NCBI RefSeq assembly: GCF_003991425.1
Contig: NZ_CP034346.1
Coordinates: 4,439,501-4,503,500 of the forward strand
Reading direction: 5' to 3'
Source of the DNA: Paenibacillus lutimineralis
Lineage (GTDB): Bacteria; Bacillota; Bacilli; Paenibacillales; Paenibacillaceae
DNA length: 64,000 nt
Positions 40,589-49,080 of the stretch are shown here, piece by piece. A program made the position numbers and the translations under genes. The notes under the pieces are model-generated. The model saw nothing but the letters and a program-made list of their open reading frames with translations, did not search any database and had not been told where the DNA came from. Every line of letters starts with the position of its first letter. The stretch's first letter is position 1.

Positions 40589-43249
40589 TCATTTTGCTTC
40601 ATACCAATTCACACCGCTGCTAACCTCAGCCTTAAGCGGTACTAACAATTCAAGTGCCCGTTCCATCGTCCTAGGGACAAGCGTTGTCATAAGCTCCATC
40701 TCCTCAGGCGGAACCTCAAAAACCAATTCATCGTGTACCTGAAGCAGCATGCGGCTCTTTAAGTTATGTTCCCGCAACGCATCATCCATCAGGATCATAG
40801 CCAACTTAATAATATCCGCGGCTGTTCCTTGGATTGGCGTATTCATCGCTGTACGCTCCGCGAATGAACGCAGATTGAAGTTAGAAGCATTAATCTCCGG
40901 CAAATAACGTCGGCGCTCCAGCAATGTTTTTACATAGCCATTATGCTTCGCTTCCTTAACAATGTCATCCATATAAGCACGAACACCCTCGAAGGCGTCA
41001 AAATATTGATCGATAAATCTTGCCGCTTCCTTACGTGTTATATTCAAATTCTGGGATAGGCCATAATCGCTAATCCCATATACAATCCCGAAATTGACTG
41101 CTTTGGCAGAACGACGCATATTTGCATCTACCTGATCGGCAGCGACCCCGAATACATCCATCGCAGTCTTCGTGTGGATGTCCATATCATGCAGGAAAGC
41201 CTCCTGCAAGCCCTTATCCCTCGAAATATGCGCAAGGACGCGCAGCTCGATCTGAGAATAGTCGGCAGATAACATGAACCAGCCTTCTTCCGAAGGAATA
41301 AATGCTTTGCGGATCTTCCGTCCTTCCTCCAGTCGAATCGGAATGTTCTGCAAATTCGGGAACTGACTACTTAAACGGCCAGTTGCAGCGATTGTCTGCC
41401 GGAAATAAGTATGCACTTTTCCCGTCTTCGGATGAATTTCCTTAAGCAATCCTTCGATATAAGTAGACTGCAGCTTGGCAAGCTGACGATATTCCAGGAT
41501 ATACTGCACAATATCATGATAAGGCGCCAGCTTCTCCAGCACCTCGGCATCCGTAGAGTACCCGGTCTTCGTCTTCTTGATCACTGGAAGCTGTAGCTTA
41601 TCAAACAGAACCTCACCCAATTGCTTCGGCGAGTTCAAATTAAATTCCAATCCGGCTCTTTCATAGATCTTCGCAATAAGCGTGCTAATCTGCGCCTCGA
41701 ACTCGGCCCCTAAATCGATTAAGGTATCACGGTTCACAGCCACGCCCTGCTTCTCCATATCAGCCAGAATCCGCGATAGCGGCATCTCTAACTCATAGAA
41801 CAAGCGATTCATTTCAACCTGTTCGAGTTCTTCCTTCTGCAGCGGCAAAATCTGCAATAGAGCCGCACTCTTACGTGCTAAATGCTGACTAAGCCGATCC
41901 TGGTCAGGAACCTTGAACTTGGCTCCTTTTCCATATACCTCTTCATCTGCCGCAACGGCCCCAATACCATACTTCGCAGCTAGGCCGCTTACGGTCTGGT
42001 CATTATTTGTCGGGTCCAGTAAATAGGCAGCAAGCTGAATATCATACTCGGCTCCACCAAAGGCTACCCCCTGCCAATGCAAGGTAAGATCTGCTCGATG
42101 CAGATCATAGCCATGCTTCTTGATACTCTCATCACCAAGCCATTTAATGACTGGCGACGCATACTCAGCCTGTAATATTTCCGGGCTCAGGTAGAAATGA
42201 TGGTCCTCTGTTGATAGAATGACACCCATTAAAACCGCTTGATGCGGATTCTCCCCATAGGACTCCACCATCATATTCTGCACCTGCGGCAACGCCTCAA
42301 CAAGCTGCTGTATCGTCTCAGCATTGATGATCGTAACCTGTACCTCTTTCAGGCTCTGGCCTCCGTTTTCTGCCTCTTCGTCACTGCCGTGAGCGAAGGA
42401 TAGGCGCTCAAGCAGCGATTTGAACTCCAGCTTGCGCAGCATTTGCGCCGCTGGTTCTCCCAATACTCCGCTGAAGGCCATGTCACCCCAGGAACGCTCG
42501 ACAGGAACCTCGCGGAATATCGTCGCCAGCTGCTTGCTCATCCGGGCATCTTCCGCATGGCTCACCAGATTTTCCTTCATCTTACCCTTCAATTCATCCG
42601 TACGGGCCAAAACTTCCTCTACTGATCCGAACTGATGAAGCAGCTTCAGAGCGGTCTTCTCACCGATTCCCGGAACACCGGGGATGTTATCAGATGCGTC
42701 TCCCATGAGGCCTTTCAAATCAATAATCTGCTCCGGACGCAGACCATATCTCTCTTCTATCTCTTGAACACCGTAAGGCTCAACCTCGGTGATTCCTTTA
42801 CGAGTAAGCGCCACCTTCACCCGATCCGAGACAAGCTGGAGCATGTCCTTGTCACCGGTGACGACCAGCACATTGTTCCCGGCTTCTTCGGCTTGCTTAC
42901 TCATCGTTCCGATAATATCGTCGGCCTCATAGCCGGGCAGCTCGAACCAAGCAATCCCGAAGCTTTGGAGCAGCTCGCGCATAATTGGAAATTGCTCAGA
43001 CAACTCTGGTGGAGTCTTCTCGCGGCCACCTTTATAGTCCTGATAGCCTTCATGGCGGAACGTCTCCTTACCCGCATCAAAAGCCACCAGAATATGACTG
43101 GGCTCCTCCTCCTGGAGCAAACGCAACAGCATATTGGTGAAGCCATAAACCGCATTCGTATGCACGCCACTGGAGCTGGTCAGAGGCGGCATCGCAAAGA
43201 AAGCACGATATATAATACTATTCCCATCAATAAGAATCAATTTTTCCAT
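40589..43249 (-). CDS. polA: DNA polymerase I PolA
   Basis: 886 residues, three domains. 5'-3' exonuclease (1-290; LIDGNSIIYRAFFA, VVTGDKDMLQLV, GLMGDASDNIPGVPGIGEKT). The 3'-5' domain (300-470) lacks the D-x-E metal ligands (reads VESYGENPH), so it is vestigial as in Geobacillus PolI. Polymerase motifs: DYSQIELRVLAHIS (A), RRSAKAVNFGIVYGISDYG (B), QVHDELVFEVP (C). Gap filling in replication and repair. 37 bases upstream of mutM; likely one operon. Confidence 0.96.
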   Translation of the reverse strand: MEKLILIDGNSIIYRAFFAMPPLTSSSGVHTNAVYGFTNMLLRLLQEEEPSHILVAFDAGKETFRHEGYQDYKGGREKTPPELSEQFPIMRELLQSFGIAWFELPGYEADDIIGTMSKQAEEAGNNVLVVTGDKDMLQLVSDRVKVALTRKGITEVEPYGVQEIEERYGLRPEQIIDLKGLMGDASDNIPGVPGIGEKTALKLLHQFGSVEEVLARTDELKGKMKENLVSHAEDARMSKQLATIFREVPVERSWGDMAFSGVLGEPAAQMLRKLEFKSLLERLSFAHGSDEEAENGGQSLKEVQVTIINAETIQQLVEALPQVQNMMVESYGENPHQAVLMGVILSTEDHHFYLSPEILQAEYASPVIKWLGDESIKKHGYDLHRADLTLHWQGVAFGGAEYDIQLAAYLLDPTNNDQTVSGLAAKYGIGAVAADEEVYGKGAKFKVPDQDRLSQHLARKSAALLQILPLQKEELEQVEMNRLFYELEMPLSRILADMEKQGVAVNRDTLIDLGAEFEAQISTLIAKIYERAGLEFNLNSPKQLGEVLFDKLQLPVIKKTKTGYSTDAEVLEKLAPYHDIVQYILEYRQLAKLQSTYIEGLLKEIHPKTGKVHTYFRQTIAATGRLSSQFPNLQNIPIRLEEGRKIRKAFIPSEEGWFMLSADYSQIELRVLAHISRDKGLQEAFLHDMDIHTKTAMDVFGVAADQVDANMRRSAKAVNFGIVYGISDYGLSQNLNITRKEAARFIDQYFDAFEGVRAYMDDIVKEAKHNGYVKTLLERRRYLPEINASNFNLRSFAERTAMNTPIQGTAADIIKLAMILMDDALREHNLKSRMLLQVHDELVFEVPPEEMELMTTLVPRTMERALELLVPLKAEVSSGVNWYEAK

Positions 43250-43334
43250 GTGACACCTCGTCCTTATAGTGCGTGTTCATAAACAATCTCTTATAGATAC
43301 TACTTCCTTATATTCTAACACATGGCATCCCTAT

Positions 43335-43374
43335 AATAAAAAAGAAAGCGCCGGAGAATGATCCGGCACTTTTC
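43335..43374 (-). terminator. terminator of phoU
   Basis: AAGTGCCGGA/TCCGGCGCTT stem followed by TCTTTTTTATT on the minus strand, just after the phoU stop at 43393. Confidence 0.88.
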
Positions 43375-43392
43375 GACAAAAATGGTATGCAA

Positions 43393-44052
43393 TTAGTGAT
43401 TAAGGTCAGGACGATGCCCTGTCACTAAATATACGGCACTCTCCCCGATATTCGTAGCGTGATCGGCAATCCGTTCGATATAACGGCCGACCAAGGTTAA
43501 GGACATGGCCTGATGCAGCGATTCTGGATGATCAATAATAATCTTATACAGATCGGTTATAGTCTGACTGTACAGATGATCGACTTCATCATCGTCTTTA
43601 GCCATTTTGTAAGCCAGGTCCGTATTCTCGTCAAGATAGGATTGCAGCGACTCTTGAATCATTACTACAACGAGCTCGGCAAGTTTTGGAATGTCCACAA
43701 GCGGCTTGATCAATGTCTGACCTTCAAGACGAAGCGTCACCTTGGCGATATCAATCGCTAGATCCCCCATCCGTTCCAAGTCACTGGAGATCCGGAAAGC
43801 AACTAAAATTCTACGCAAATCCTTAGCTACCGGCTGCTGTGTAACGATAAGACGCGAGCCGATCTCCATCACCTGCTCCTCCATCTGGTTCAGCTCACGG
43901 TCACGATCTATGATGTCTTTGGCCCGCTTGGAATCCAGACTCTTCAAAGCAGCAACGGCTTCAACCAGCGCATGCTCCACATGTTCCCCCATCTTCTGCA
44001 GCAATTCACGGAGCTCATTCAAATTCTGATCAAACTCTCGTCTTTGTATCAT
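43393..44052 (-). CDS. phoU: phosphate signalling protein PhoU
   Basis: 219 residues, two three-helix bundles with the repeated metal motif: IIDRDRELNQMEEQV and DDDEVDHLYSQTI, plus RIADHATNIGESAVYL. PhoU inhibits Pst transport and the PhoR kinase when phosphate is plentiful. Lies 17 bases after the second pstB. It is not attached to the pstSCAB operon but to a Pho-boxed pstB2-phoU unit. Confidence 0.95.
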   Translation of the reverse strand: MIQRREFDQNLNELRELLQKMGEHVEHALVEAVAALKSLDSKRAKDIIDRDRELNQMEEQVMEIGSRLIVTQQPVAKDLRRILVAFRISSDLERMGDLAIDIAKVTLRLEGQTLIKPLVDIPKLAELVVVMIQESLQSYLDENTDLAYKMAKDDDEVDHLYSQTITDLYKIIIDHPESLHQAMSLTLVGRYIERIADHATNIGESAVYLVTGHRPDLNH

Positions 44053-44069
44053 TCATAATCCTCCTTATG

Positions 44070-44867
44070 TCAACCGAAGCGGCCGGAAATGTAATCCTCA
44101 GTACGAGAATCCTGTGGCGTCGAGAACAATTTGCTCGTCTCATCAGCTTCAATAATCTCACCATTCAGGAAAAATACAGTCTTATCCGATACTCTGGCCG
44201 CTTGGTGCATATTGTGTGTGACCATAACTATCGTGTATTTATCTTTCAGCTGTTGAACCAGTTCCTCGATCTTGAGTGTAGAGATCGGGTCAAGGGCGGC
44301 AGTCGCTTCATCCATCAATAGAATGTCAGGATGCACGGCAATCGCTCTGGCGATACACAAGCGCTGCTGCTGTCCACCGGACAAGCTTAAGGCAGATTTC
44401 TTCAAGAAATCCTTAACCTCATCCCACAGAACGGATTGGCGCAGGCTCTGCTCCACAATTTCATCTAGCTCGGTCTTATTCATAATTCCGTGCAGACGCG
44501 GACCGTAGGCAACATTATCATAAATCGATTTTGGAAAAGGGTTCGGCTGCTGAAATACCATACCGACCTGCTTCCTGAGTGTCTCGACTTCTACGTCCTC
44601 ACCGTAAATATCTTTGCCGCCGATACGTACGGCTCCTTCAACTCGGGTTCCGGGAATCATATCATTCATTCGATTCAACGTTCGAAGCAGCGTGGACTTT
44701 CCACAGCCAGACGGACCGATAAAGGCCGTAATTGCCTTCTCAGGAATATCGAGTGACATATTCTTGAGAGCTTGAAACTGATTATAAAATAAATTTAATT
44801 GTTCAATTTGTATAGCCGTTGCCGTCGATACTGCATTTGGTGCTGTTATCGTTGCCATCTCATCCAC
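44070..44867 (-). CDS. pstB: second phosphate ABC transporter ATP-binding protein PstB
   Basis: 265 residues. Walker [11 protein letters not shown]-loop MVFQQPNPF, signature LSGGQQQR, Walker [13 protein letters not shown], switch [12 protein letters not shown], end ISGRFG. About 65 percent identical by eye to the operon copy at 32019-32777. No permease genes nearby, so it must pair with the PstA/PstC made from 32.8-34.6 kb, or another set. Longer N-terminus. Preceded by its own Pho box and followed by phoU. Confidence 0.94.
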   Translation of the reverse strand: MDEMATITAPNAVSTATAIQIEQLNLFYNQFQALKNMSLDIPEKAITAFIGPSGCGKSTLLRTLNRMNDMIPGTRVEGAVRIGGKDIYGEDVEVETLRKQVGMVFQQPNPFPKSIYDNVAYGPRLHGIMNKTELDEIVEQSLRQSVLWDEVKDFLKKSALSLSGGQQQRLCIARAIAVHPDILLMDEATAALDPISTLKIEELVQQLKDKYTIVMVTHNMHQAARVSDKTVFFLNGEIIEADETSKLFSTPQDSRTEDYISGRFG

Positions 44868-44933
44868 CTTCTTTAGTTAAACCTTCACATTGCCTTATTG
44901 TATCTCACTTATGTAAAAGAGAATGTCCGGAAA

Positions 44934-44950
44934 TGTAAACGCAATGTAAA
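44934..44950 (-). promoter_or_regulatory. Pho box of pstB2-phoU
   Basis: Minus-strand TTTACATTGCGTTTACA: hexamers 11 bp apart. A third TTTACA lies two periods away (44912-44917). Located 67 bases before the pstB2 start. Confidence 0.8.
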
Positions 44951-44990
44951 AACTGCTTCGTAAGATTATTAATGAGTGTGATCATTATGA

Positions 44991-45040
44991 GTTCAAAAAA
45001 TTCAGTTTCATACTTAATTATCAAAAGTGGACTTTTTTCT
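44991..45040. repeat. remnant of the GTTCAAAAAG repeat family (50 bp)
   Basis: Starts GTTCAAAAAA and ends ATCAAAAGTGGACTTTTTT, matching both termini of copies 2 and 4 with the interior deleted. Lies between the Pho-boxed promoter and the CBS receptor gene. Confidence 0.5.
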
Positions 45041-46202
45041 ACATAAGTGAGGTCAGATTATAAAGCACATCCCCTGTAATCCTTGTCGCTTCAGTAGAGG
45101 AATCTGACATCTCCCTGCCGCGGTCCTTGGCGATATCGGCCGAGTCCGCCAGATCACGGAAGGTCTCATCTGCTTTACCTACACGCTCATTGCTTACGCT
45201 CATCTCATAAGAAGTTGACGATACGGCAGAAGCCGTCTGCTCGATTAAGGTATGGATAATATCCAAACCATGTCCGATATCCTCGGAGAATTGCTTGGTC
45301 GATTGGGCTAGTTGGCGCATCTCATTAGCCACTACGGAGAAACCTTGACCATATGCACCCGCTCGTGCAGATTCGATCGAAGCATTGATAGCAAGTATTT
45401 TACTACGTTCCGACAGCTCCCGGATCGAGGCTGTAAAAGATGAGATTTCATCCGTCTGCTCAAGCAACTGGGTTACAAGACCTTGCTGCTGCTTCATCAT
45501 CTCCAGCACATGAGAGAATGAAGTCTTAAGCTCCTCTAGCTCGGAACGGCCCGTCTTCGCCAGATGGCTCATCTTCTGCGACTCACTCAGACTTAACTGA
45601 GAGATCGATGATACTTGCTGGACCGAGCTGGCAATTTCCATTACATGACTTTGGCTTTCCTGAATTACAGTGCTGCGAAGCTGATCGGTCATGCGTTCCA
45701 ATTCTCGTGAGATTAGCATCAGATCCTGGGTCGACAAGACTCCGAACAATTTCCTCTGCTTCGTCACAATCAGACAATCATAGAATTCGGCATCATGACG
45801 TTTAAGAGCAGCGTCCAGCAGCGTACGTGCAGGAGTGGATCTCTCGCAAATGAGCGGCTCCTTCTCCGCGAACATGACTGCAGGGCGATCATAGAATAAA
45901 TCTGCAGCAAACCGGCTGGCAAGATGCTTATAAAATTTGTCGCGCATGATCAATCCAGTTGGTACGTTACTATCGTCACAAGAGACTACACACGGAACGG
46001 CAGGACTATTTTGAAATATATGCAGAACTTGCTGGCATGATGTACTATCGGATATAGCTGGAACATTCCTCGTATACGAAGCGATCTCGATCTGACTTTT
46101 CTCAACCGTAGCTACCTCTGGATGGCCATTTTTCATGTCCCGCGATTCGTCTAGCTTGCTTTCCTGCACTTGCGGCTCCATTACCAACGTATCGTATCCC
46201 AT
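45039..46202 (-). CDS. soluble methyl-accepting chemotaxis-type protein with CBS-like N-terminus
   Basis: 387 residues from the ATG at 46202 (GAGGAG nine bases before). No membrane segment. Residues 50-175 look like a CBS pair (VPAISDSTSCQQVLHIFQNS, then RTLLDAALKRHDAEFYDCLI and KLFGVLSTQDLM). The C-terminal half is an MCP signalling hairpin with the tip ILAINASIESARAGAYGQGF, the CheA-binding region. A cytosolic receptor that might read a nucleotide or metabolite. Sits between Pho-controlled pstB2-phoU and phoP. Confidence 0.85.
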   Translation of the reverse strand: MGYDTLVMEPQVQESKLDESRDMKNGHPEVATVEKSQIEIASYTRNVPAISDSTSCQQVLHIFQNSPAVPCVVSCDDSNVPTGLIMRDKFYKHLASRFAADLFYDRPAVMFAEKEPLICERSTPARTLLDAALKRHDAEFYDCLIVTKQRKLFGVLSTQDLMLISRELERMTDQLRSTVIQESQSHVMEIASSVQQVSSISQLSLSESQKMSHLAKTGRSELEELKTSFSHVLEMMKQQQGLVTQLLEQTDEISSFTASIRELSERSKILAINASIESARAGAYGQGFSVVANEMRQLAQSTKQFSEDIGHGLDIIHTLIEQTASAVSSTSYEMSVSNERVGKADETFRDLADSADIAKDRGREMSDSSTEATRITGDVLYNLTSLM

Positions 46203-46324
46203 GCTCAACCACTCCTCAATGGTATGTATATACATGTTTTTTTACATTTTAATACTCTTTAGTTCGCAGAATGTTAGTGATCCTTAAGAACTATGTAAAA
46301 TTACTCAAAATAGGATTGAAGGCT

Positions 46325-46369
46325 CAAAAAAAGAGGTGCCCCATGGAATGATTACCCATGCAGAGCACC
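46325..46369 (-). terminator. terminator overlapping the end of phoP
   Basis: GGTGC..CATGG / CCATG..GCACC stem then TCTTTTTTT on the minus strand. The first arm is made of the last phoP codons and the stop lies in the loop. Confidence 0.85.
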
Positions 46370-47080
46370 CTTCTTCTTATTTACAACCAGCTTATATCCA
46401 ACACCGCGAATCGAGTCGATGTGCACCGATTCCGGATCAAGCTCTAGCTTCTTCCGCAGCGAGCTGACATGAACGTCCACCGTACGCTGTCCACCGATAT
46501 AATCAAAGCCCCATACCGAGTTCATCAGGTCGTCACGCGTAAGCACCACCCCTGGCTTACGGGCCAAGTAGAGCAAAACCTCGAATTCCTTCGGCCTAAG
46601 CGTGATCGCTTCACCATTCAATACGACTTCGTATTTGTCCGGGAAGATCGCCAGCGGTCCGAGCGAGATCCTTGCTTCGTCCTGCTCCTGCTGAGGTTCC
46701 CTCTCCTCTATTCCCGTCGACCTTCTCAGCACCGCCGCAACCCTGGCTAGCAGCTCAGCCACGCCGAACGGCTTGGTAATATAATCATCAGCGCCAGACT
46801 TCAAGCCTTGCACTACCTCTTCCTCCGCATTCTTCGCGGTCAGGATAATAATCGGTGTCTTCACACCCATTTGCCGCAGCTTGGCCAGTACCTCAAATCC
46901 GTTCATCCCTGGCAGCATCAGATCAAGCAGAATCAGATCAAATTCTCCTTGGGCTGCAGTATCAAAGCCAAGTTGTCCATTTTCCGCAACCGTAACCTGA
47001 TACCCCTCATTGGTCAGATTGTAAGAAAGAAGCCTTGATAACGTCGGTTCATCTTCAATTACTAGCAGTCGTTGAGTCAT
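46352..47080 (-). CDS. phoP: phosphate-response regulator PhoP
   Basis: 242 residues from the ATG at 47080 (TGGGGGTT before it). Receiver with D53 in ILLDLMLPG and Lys in ITKPFGVAE; DNA-binding domain with LRPKEFEVLLYLARKPGVVL, WGFDYIGGQRTVDVHVSSLR and IRGVGYKLV. High similarity to Bacillus PhoP/YycF-type regulators. A Pho box lies 150 bases upstream, so autoregulation is expected. Unusually it follows phoR instead of preceding it. Confidence 0.9.
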   Translation of the reverse strand: MTQRLLVIEDEPTLSRLLSYNLTNEGYQVTVAENGQLGFDTAAQGEFDLILLDLMLPGMNGFEVLAKLRQMGVKTPIIILTAKNAEEEVVQGLKSGADDYITKPFGVAELLARVAAVLRRSTGIEEREPQQEQDEARISLGPLAIFPDKYEVVLNGEAITLRPKEFEVLLYLARKPGVVLTRDDLMNSVWGFDYIGGQRTVDVHVSSLRKKLELDPESVHIDSIRGVGYKLVVNKKKGALHG

Positions 47081-47230
47081 ATTAACCCCCATATTTCAAG
47101 AATGCCTGTCTACTGTCGATTCGTAAAATGACAATACAACTTAACATATCCATACCGGACTGATAAAGCCAGGAGAAGGGGCCCCATACTTGGTCCCATT
47201 CCTCCTGACAAGCCCAGCATAGCACCATAA

Positions 47231-47247
47231 TGTTAACGCAGTGTAAA
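47231..47247 (-). promoter_or_regulatory. Pho box of phoP
   Basis: Minus-strand TTTACACTGCGTTAACA: two hexamers fitting TT(A/C/T)ACA 11 bp apart, inside the 197-bp gap between phoR and phoP. Confidence 0.75.
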
Positions 47248-47277
47248 ATAATGATAAAAATTAACGACATACCAGAT

Positions 47278-49080
47278 TTATGCTAAATTTTGTGTTATCG
47301 GCAGTTCGACGATAAAGGTTGTTCCCTCGCCGACCCGGCTCTCCACCATAATTGTCCCGTGATGAAGATCGACCAGATGCTTGACGATCGATAACCCGAG
47401 TCCTGTACCGCCTGAGCTACGCGATCTCGCCTTATCGACGCGATAGAAGCGCTCGAAGATACGTGGCAAATCCTTCTTCGGAATCCCGATGCCCGTATCA
47501 CTCACAGATATCCTTACCCGCTCATCCTCATGGTCATCACCTGAATTGACGATTTCGGCTCCAACCTTAACCCTGCCACCTTCTAGTGTGTAGCTGATCG
47601 CATTCGATAACAGATTCATAAATATTTGCCTGAGCCGATCCTCATCCCCTTCAAGGAACAGATGCTCCGGAACATTATTGCTCATAATAATCGACTTGCG
47701 AGAAGCTGTCGGAAGCAACACTTCGTATATTCGGTTGATCAATTCCTTCAGCTGAATCGGTGAATATTCAAGCGGAATCAGCTTGGACTCAATCTTCGAC
47801 AGATCCAGAATATCACCGATCAGCCGATTCAGCCGATCTCCTTCATCATAAATAATCTGCAGGAAGGATCGTTCTGTCTCCTTATCCTCCACGCCACCGC
47901 TAAGCAGCGTCTCAGCGAAGCCCTTCACCGCGGCGATTGGCGTCTTTAATTCATGTGAGACGTTAGCGACAAATTGGCTCCGCATCGTCTCCAGACGGCG
48001 GATCTCTGTTACATCCTGCAGCATGAAGAGCATGCCCCGATACTTGCCATCATCCTCGAACATCGGTACCCGCTCGAACTGCAGCGTGCGCTGTTCTGGA
48101 TCATATACGATCCGTTCTTCCTTGAGATACTCCTTCGTATCCATGCCCTCAGCCATGAACTGCTGAAAATCATGATTCCGTCTCAGCTCCAGATACGATT
48201 TGCCGAGGATTTTCTCCTGCTTCACATGCAGGACGTTCTCCGCTTCTCGGTTCATAAGAGCGACGCGTCCATCCGCTTCGACCATCAGAATGCCTCCGGC
48301 CATATTCGTGAGAACGCTCTGCAGCAGATCCTCGTTATCACGGATCACCTTCATTTGCTCTTGTAGGCTACCAGCCATCCGGTTGATCGCCATCCCGAGC
48401 TGCCCGATCTCATCACGCCGCGATAATTGAACGCGCGCATCATAATCGAGCCGTGAGATCCGGTTCGCCACCACAGTAATGTGCTCCAGTGGCTTGGTCA
48501 ATCCTTTCGATATTCGGTAGCTGACCAGAGCTGCGGCTAAGAATAACAACAGCAGACCGCCCACCATCATAAGCCAGCCTTTATTCAGATCCCTCTCTAC
48601 CGTTCTCAGACTCATCGACAGGCGAATATAGCCATCGAAGCTTCTGTCCTCGGAAGTGACATGTTTGGCAACATAGAGCATATTCTCACCGATCGATTCG
48701 CTGTAACGAATCGAACTGCCGATGTCCCCCTTGGTCGCCGAGATAATTTCTTTACGCTGCAAATGATTGTCCATCTTAGAAGGGGCCATTTCTGAATCTC
48801 CAATTACTGTCCCATCCAGAGCGATAAAGGTTACCCTGGAATCAATCAAATTCTCGAGCTTTCTTGATTGCTCCGAGTAATATTCCTCCACCCTATTCGA
48901 GTCAACAGGTTTGAATTGGAACGTGCTCTGCAGCAGATCAATTTCCCGGGACATATTCTCTTCTAGCGCCCGGATATGTGAGTCTCTAAATAGTTGGGCC
49001 ATCGTCAATCCTGCCGCCAGCATCGATATGCCGATCAGGCCCATTAATATGATGGTTAATCGTGTTCGAAAAGTCTTCAT
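47278..49080 (-). CDS. phoR: phosphate-sensing histidine kinase PhoR
   Basis: 600 residues: membrane helix 8-30, extracytoplasmic domain 31-168, helix 169-189, HAMP 190-242, PAS about 250-355, H-box SHELKTPIAAVKG with H376, N-box NLLSNAISYT, G1 SDTGIGIPKKD, G2 GGTGLGLSIVKHLV. Layout is that of PhoR/PnpS. The ATG follows the fumarase TAG without a gap, suggesting coupled translation. phoP lies downstream after a gap containing its own Pho box. Confidence 0.9.
   Translation of the reverse strand: MKTFRTRLTIILMGLIGISMLAAGLTMAQLFRDSHIRALEENMSREIDLLQSTFQFKPVDSNRVEEYYSEQSRKLENLIDSRVTFIALDGTVIGDSEMAPSKMDNHLQRKEIISATKGDIGSSIRYSESIGENMLYVAKHVTSEDRSFDGYIRLSMSLRTVERDLNKGWLMMVGGLLLLFLAAALVSYRISKGLTKPLEHITVVANRISRLDYDARVQLSRRDEIGQLGMAINRMAGSLQEQMKVIRDNEDLLQSVLTNMAGGILMVEADGRVALMNREAENVLHVKQEKILGKSYLELRRNHDFQQFMAEGMDTKEYLKEERIVYDPEQRTLQFERVPMFEDDGKYRGMLFMLQDVTEIRRLETMRSQFVANVSHELKTPIAAVKGFAETLLSGGVEDKETERSFLQIIYDEGDRLNRLIGDILDLSKIESKLIPLEYSPIQLKELINRIYEVLLPTASRKSIIMSNNVPEHLFLEGDEDRLRQIFMNLLSNAISYTLEGGRVKVGAEIVNSGDDHEDERVRISVSDTGIGIPKKDLPRIFERFYRVDKARSRSSGGTGLGLSIVKHLVDLHHGTIMVESRVGEGTTFIVELPITQNLA

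Noticed and set aside
47082..47270. 62-codon minus frame in the phoR-phoP gap
   Set aside because: Lacks a ribosome site, covers the Pho box and promoter region.
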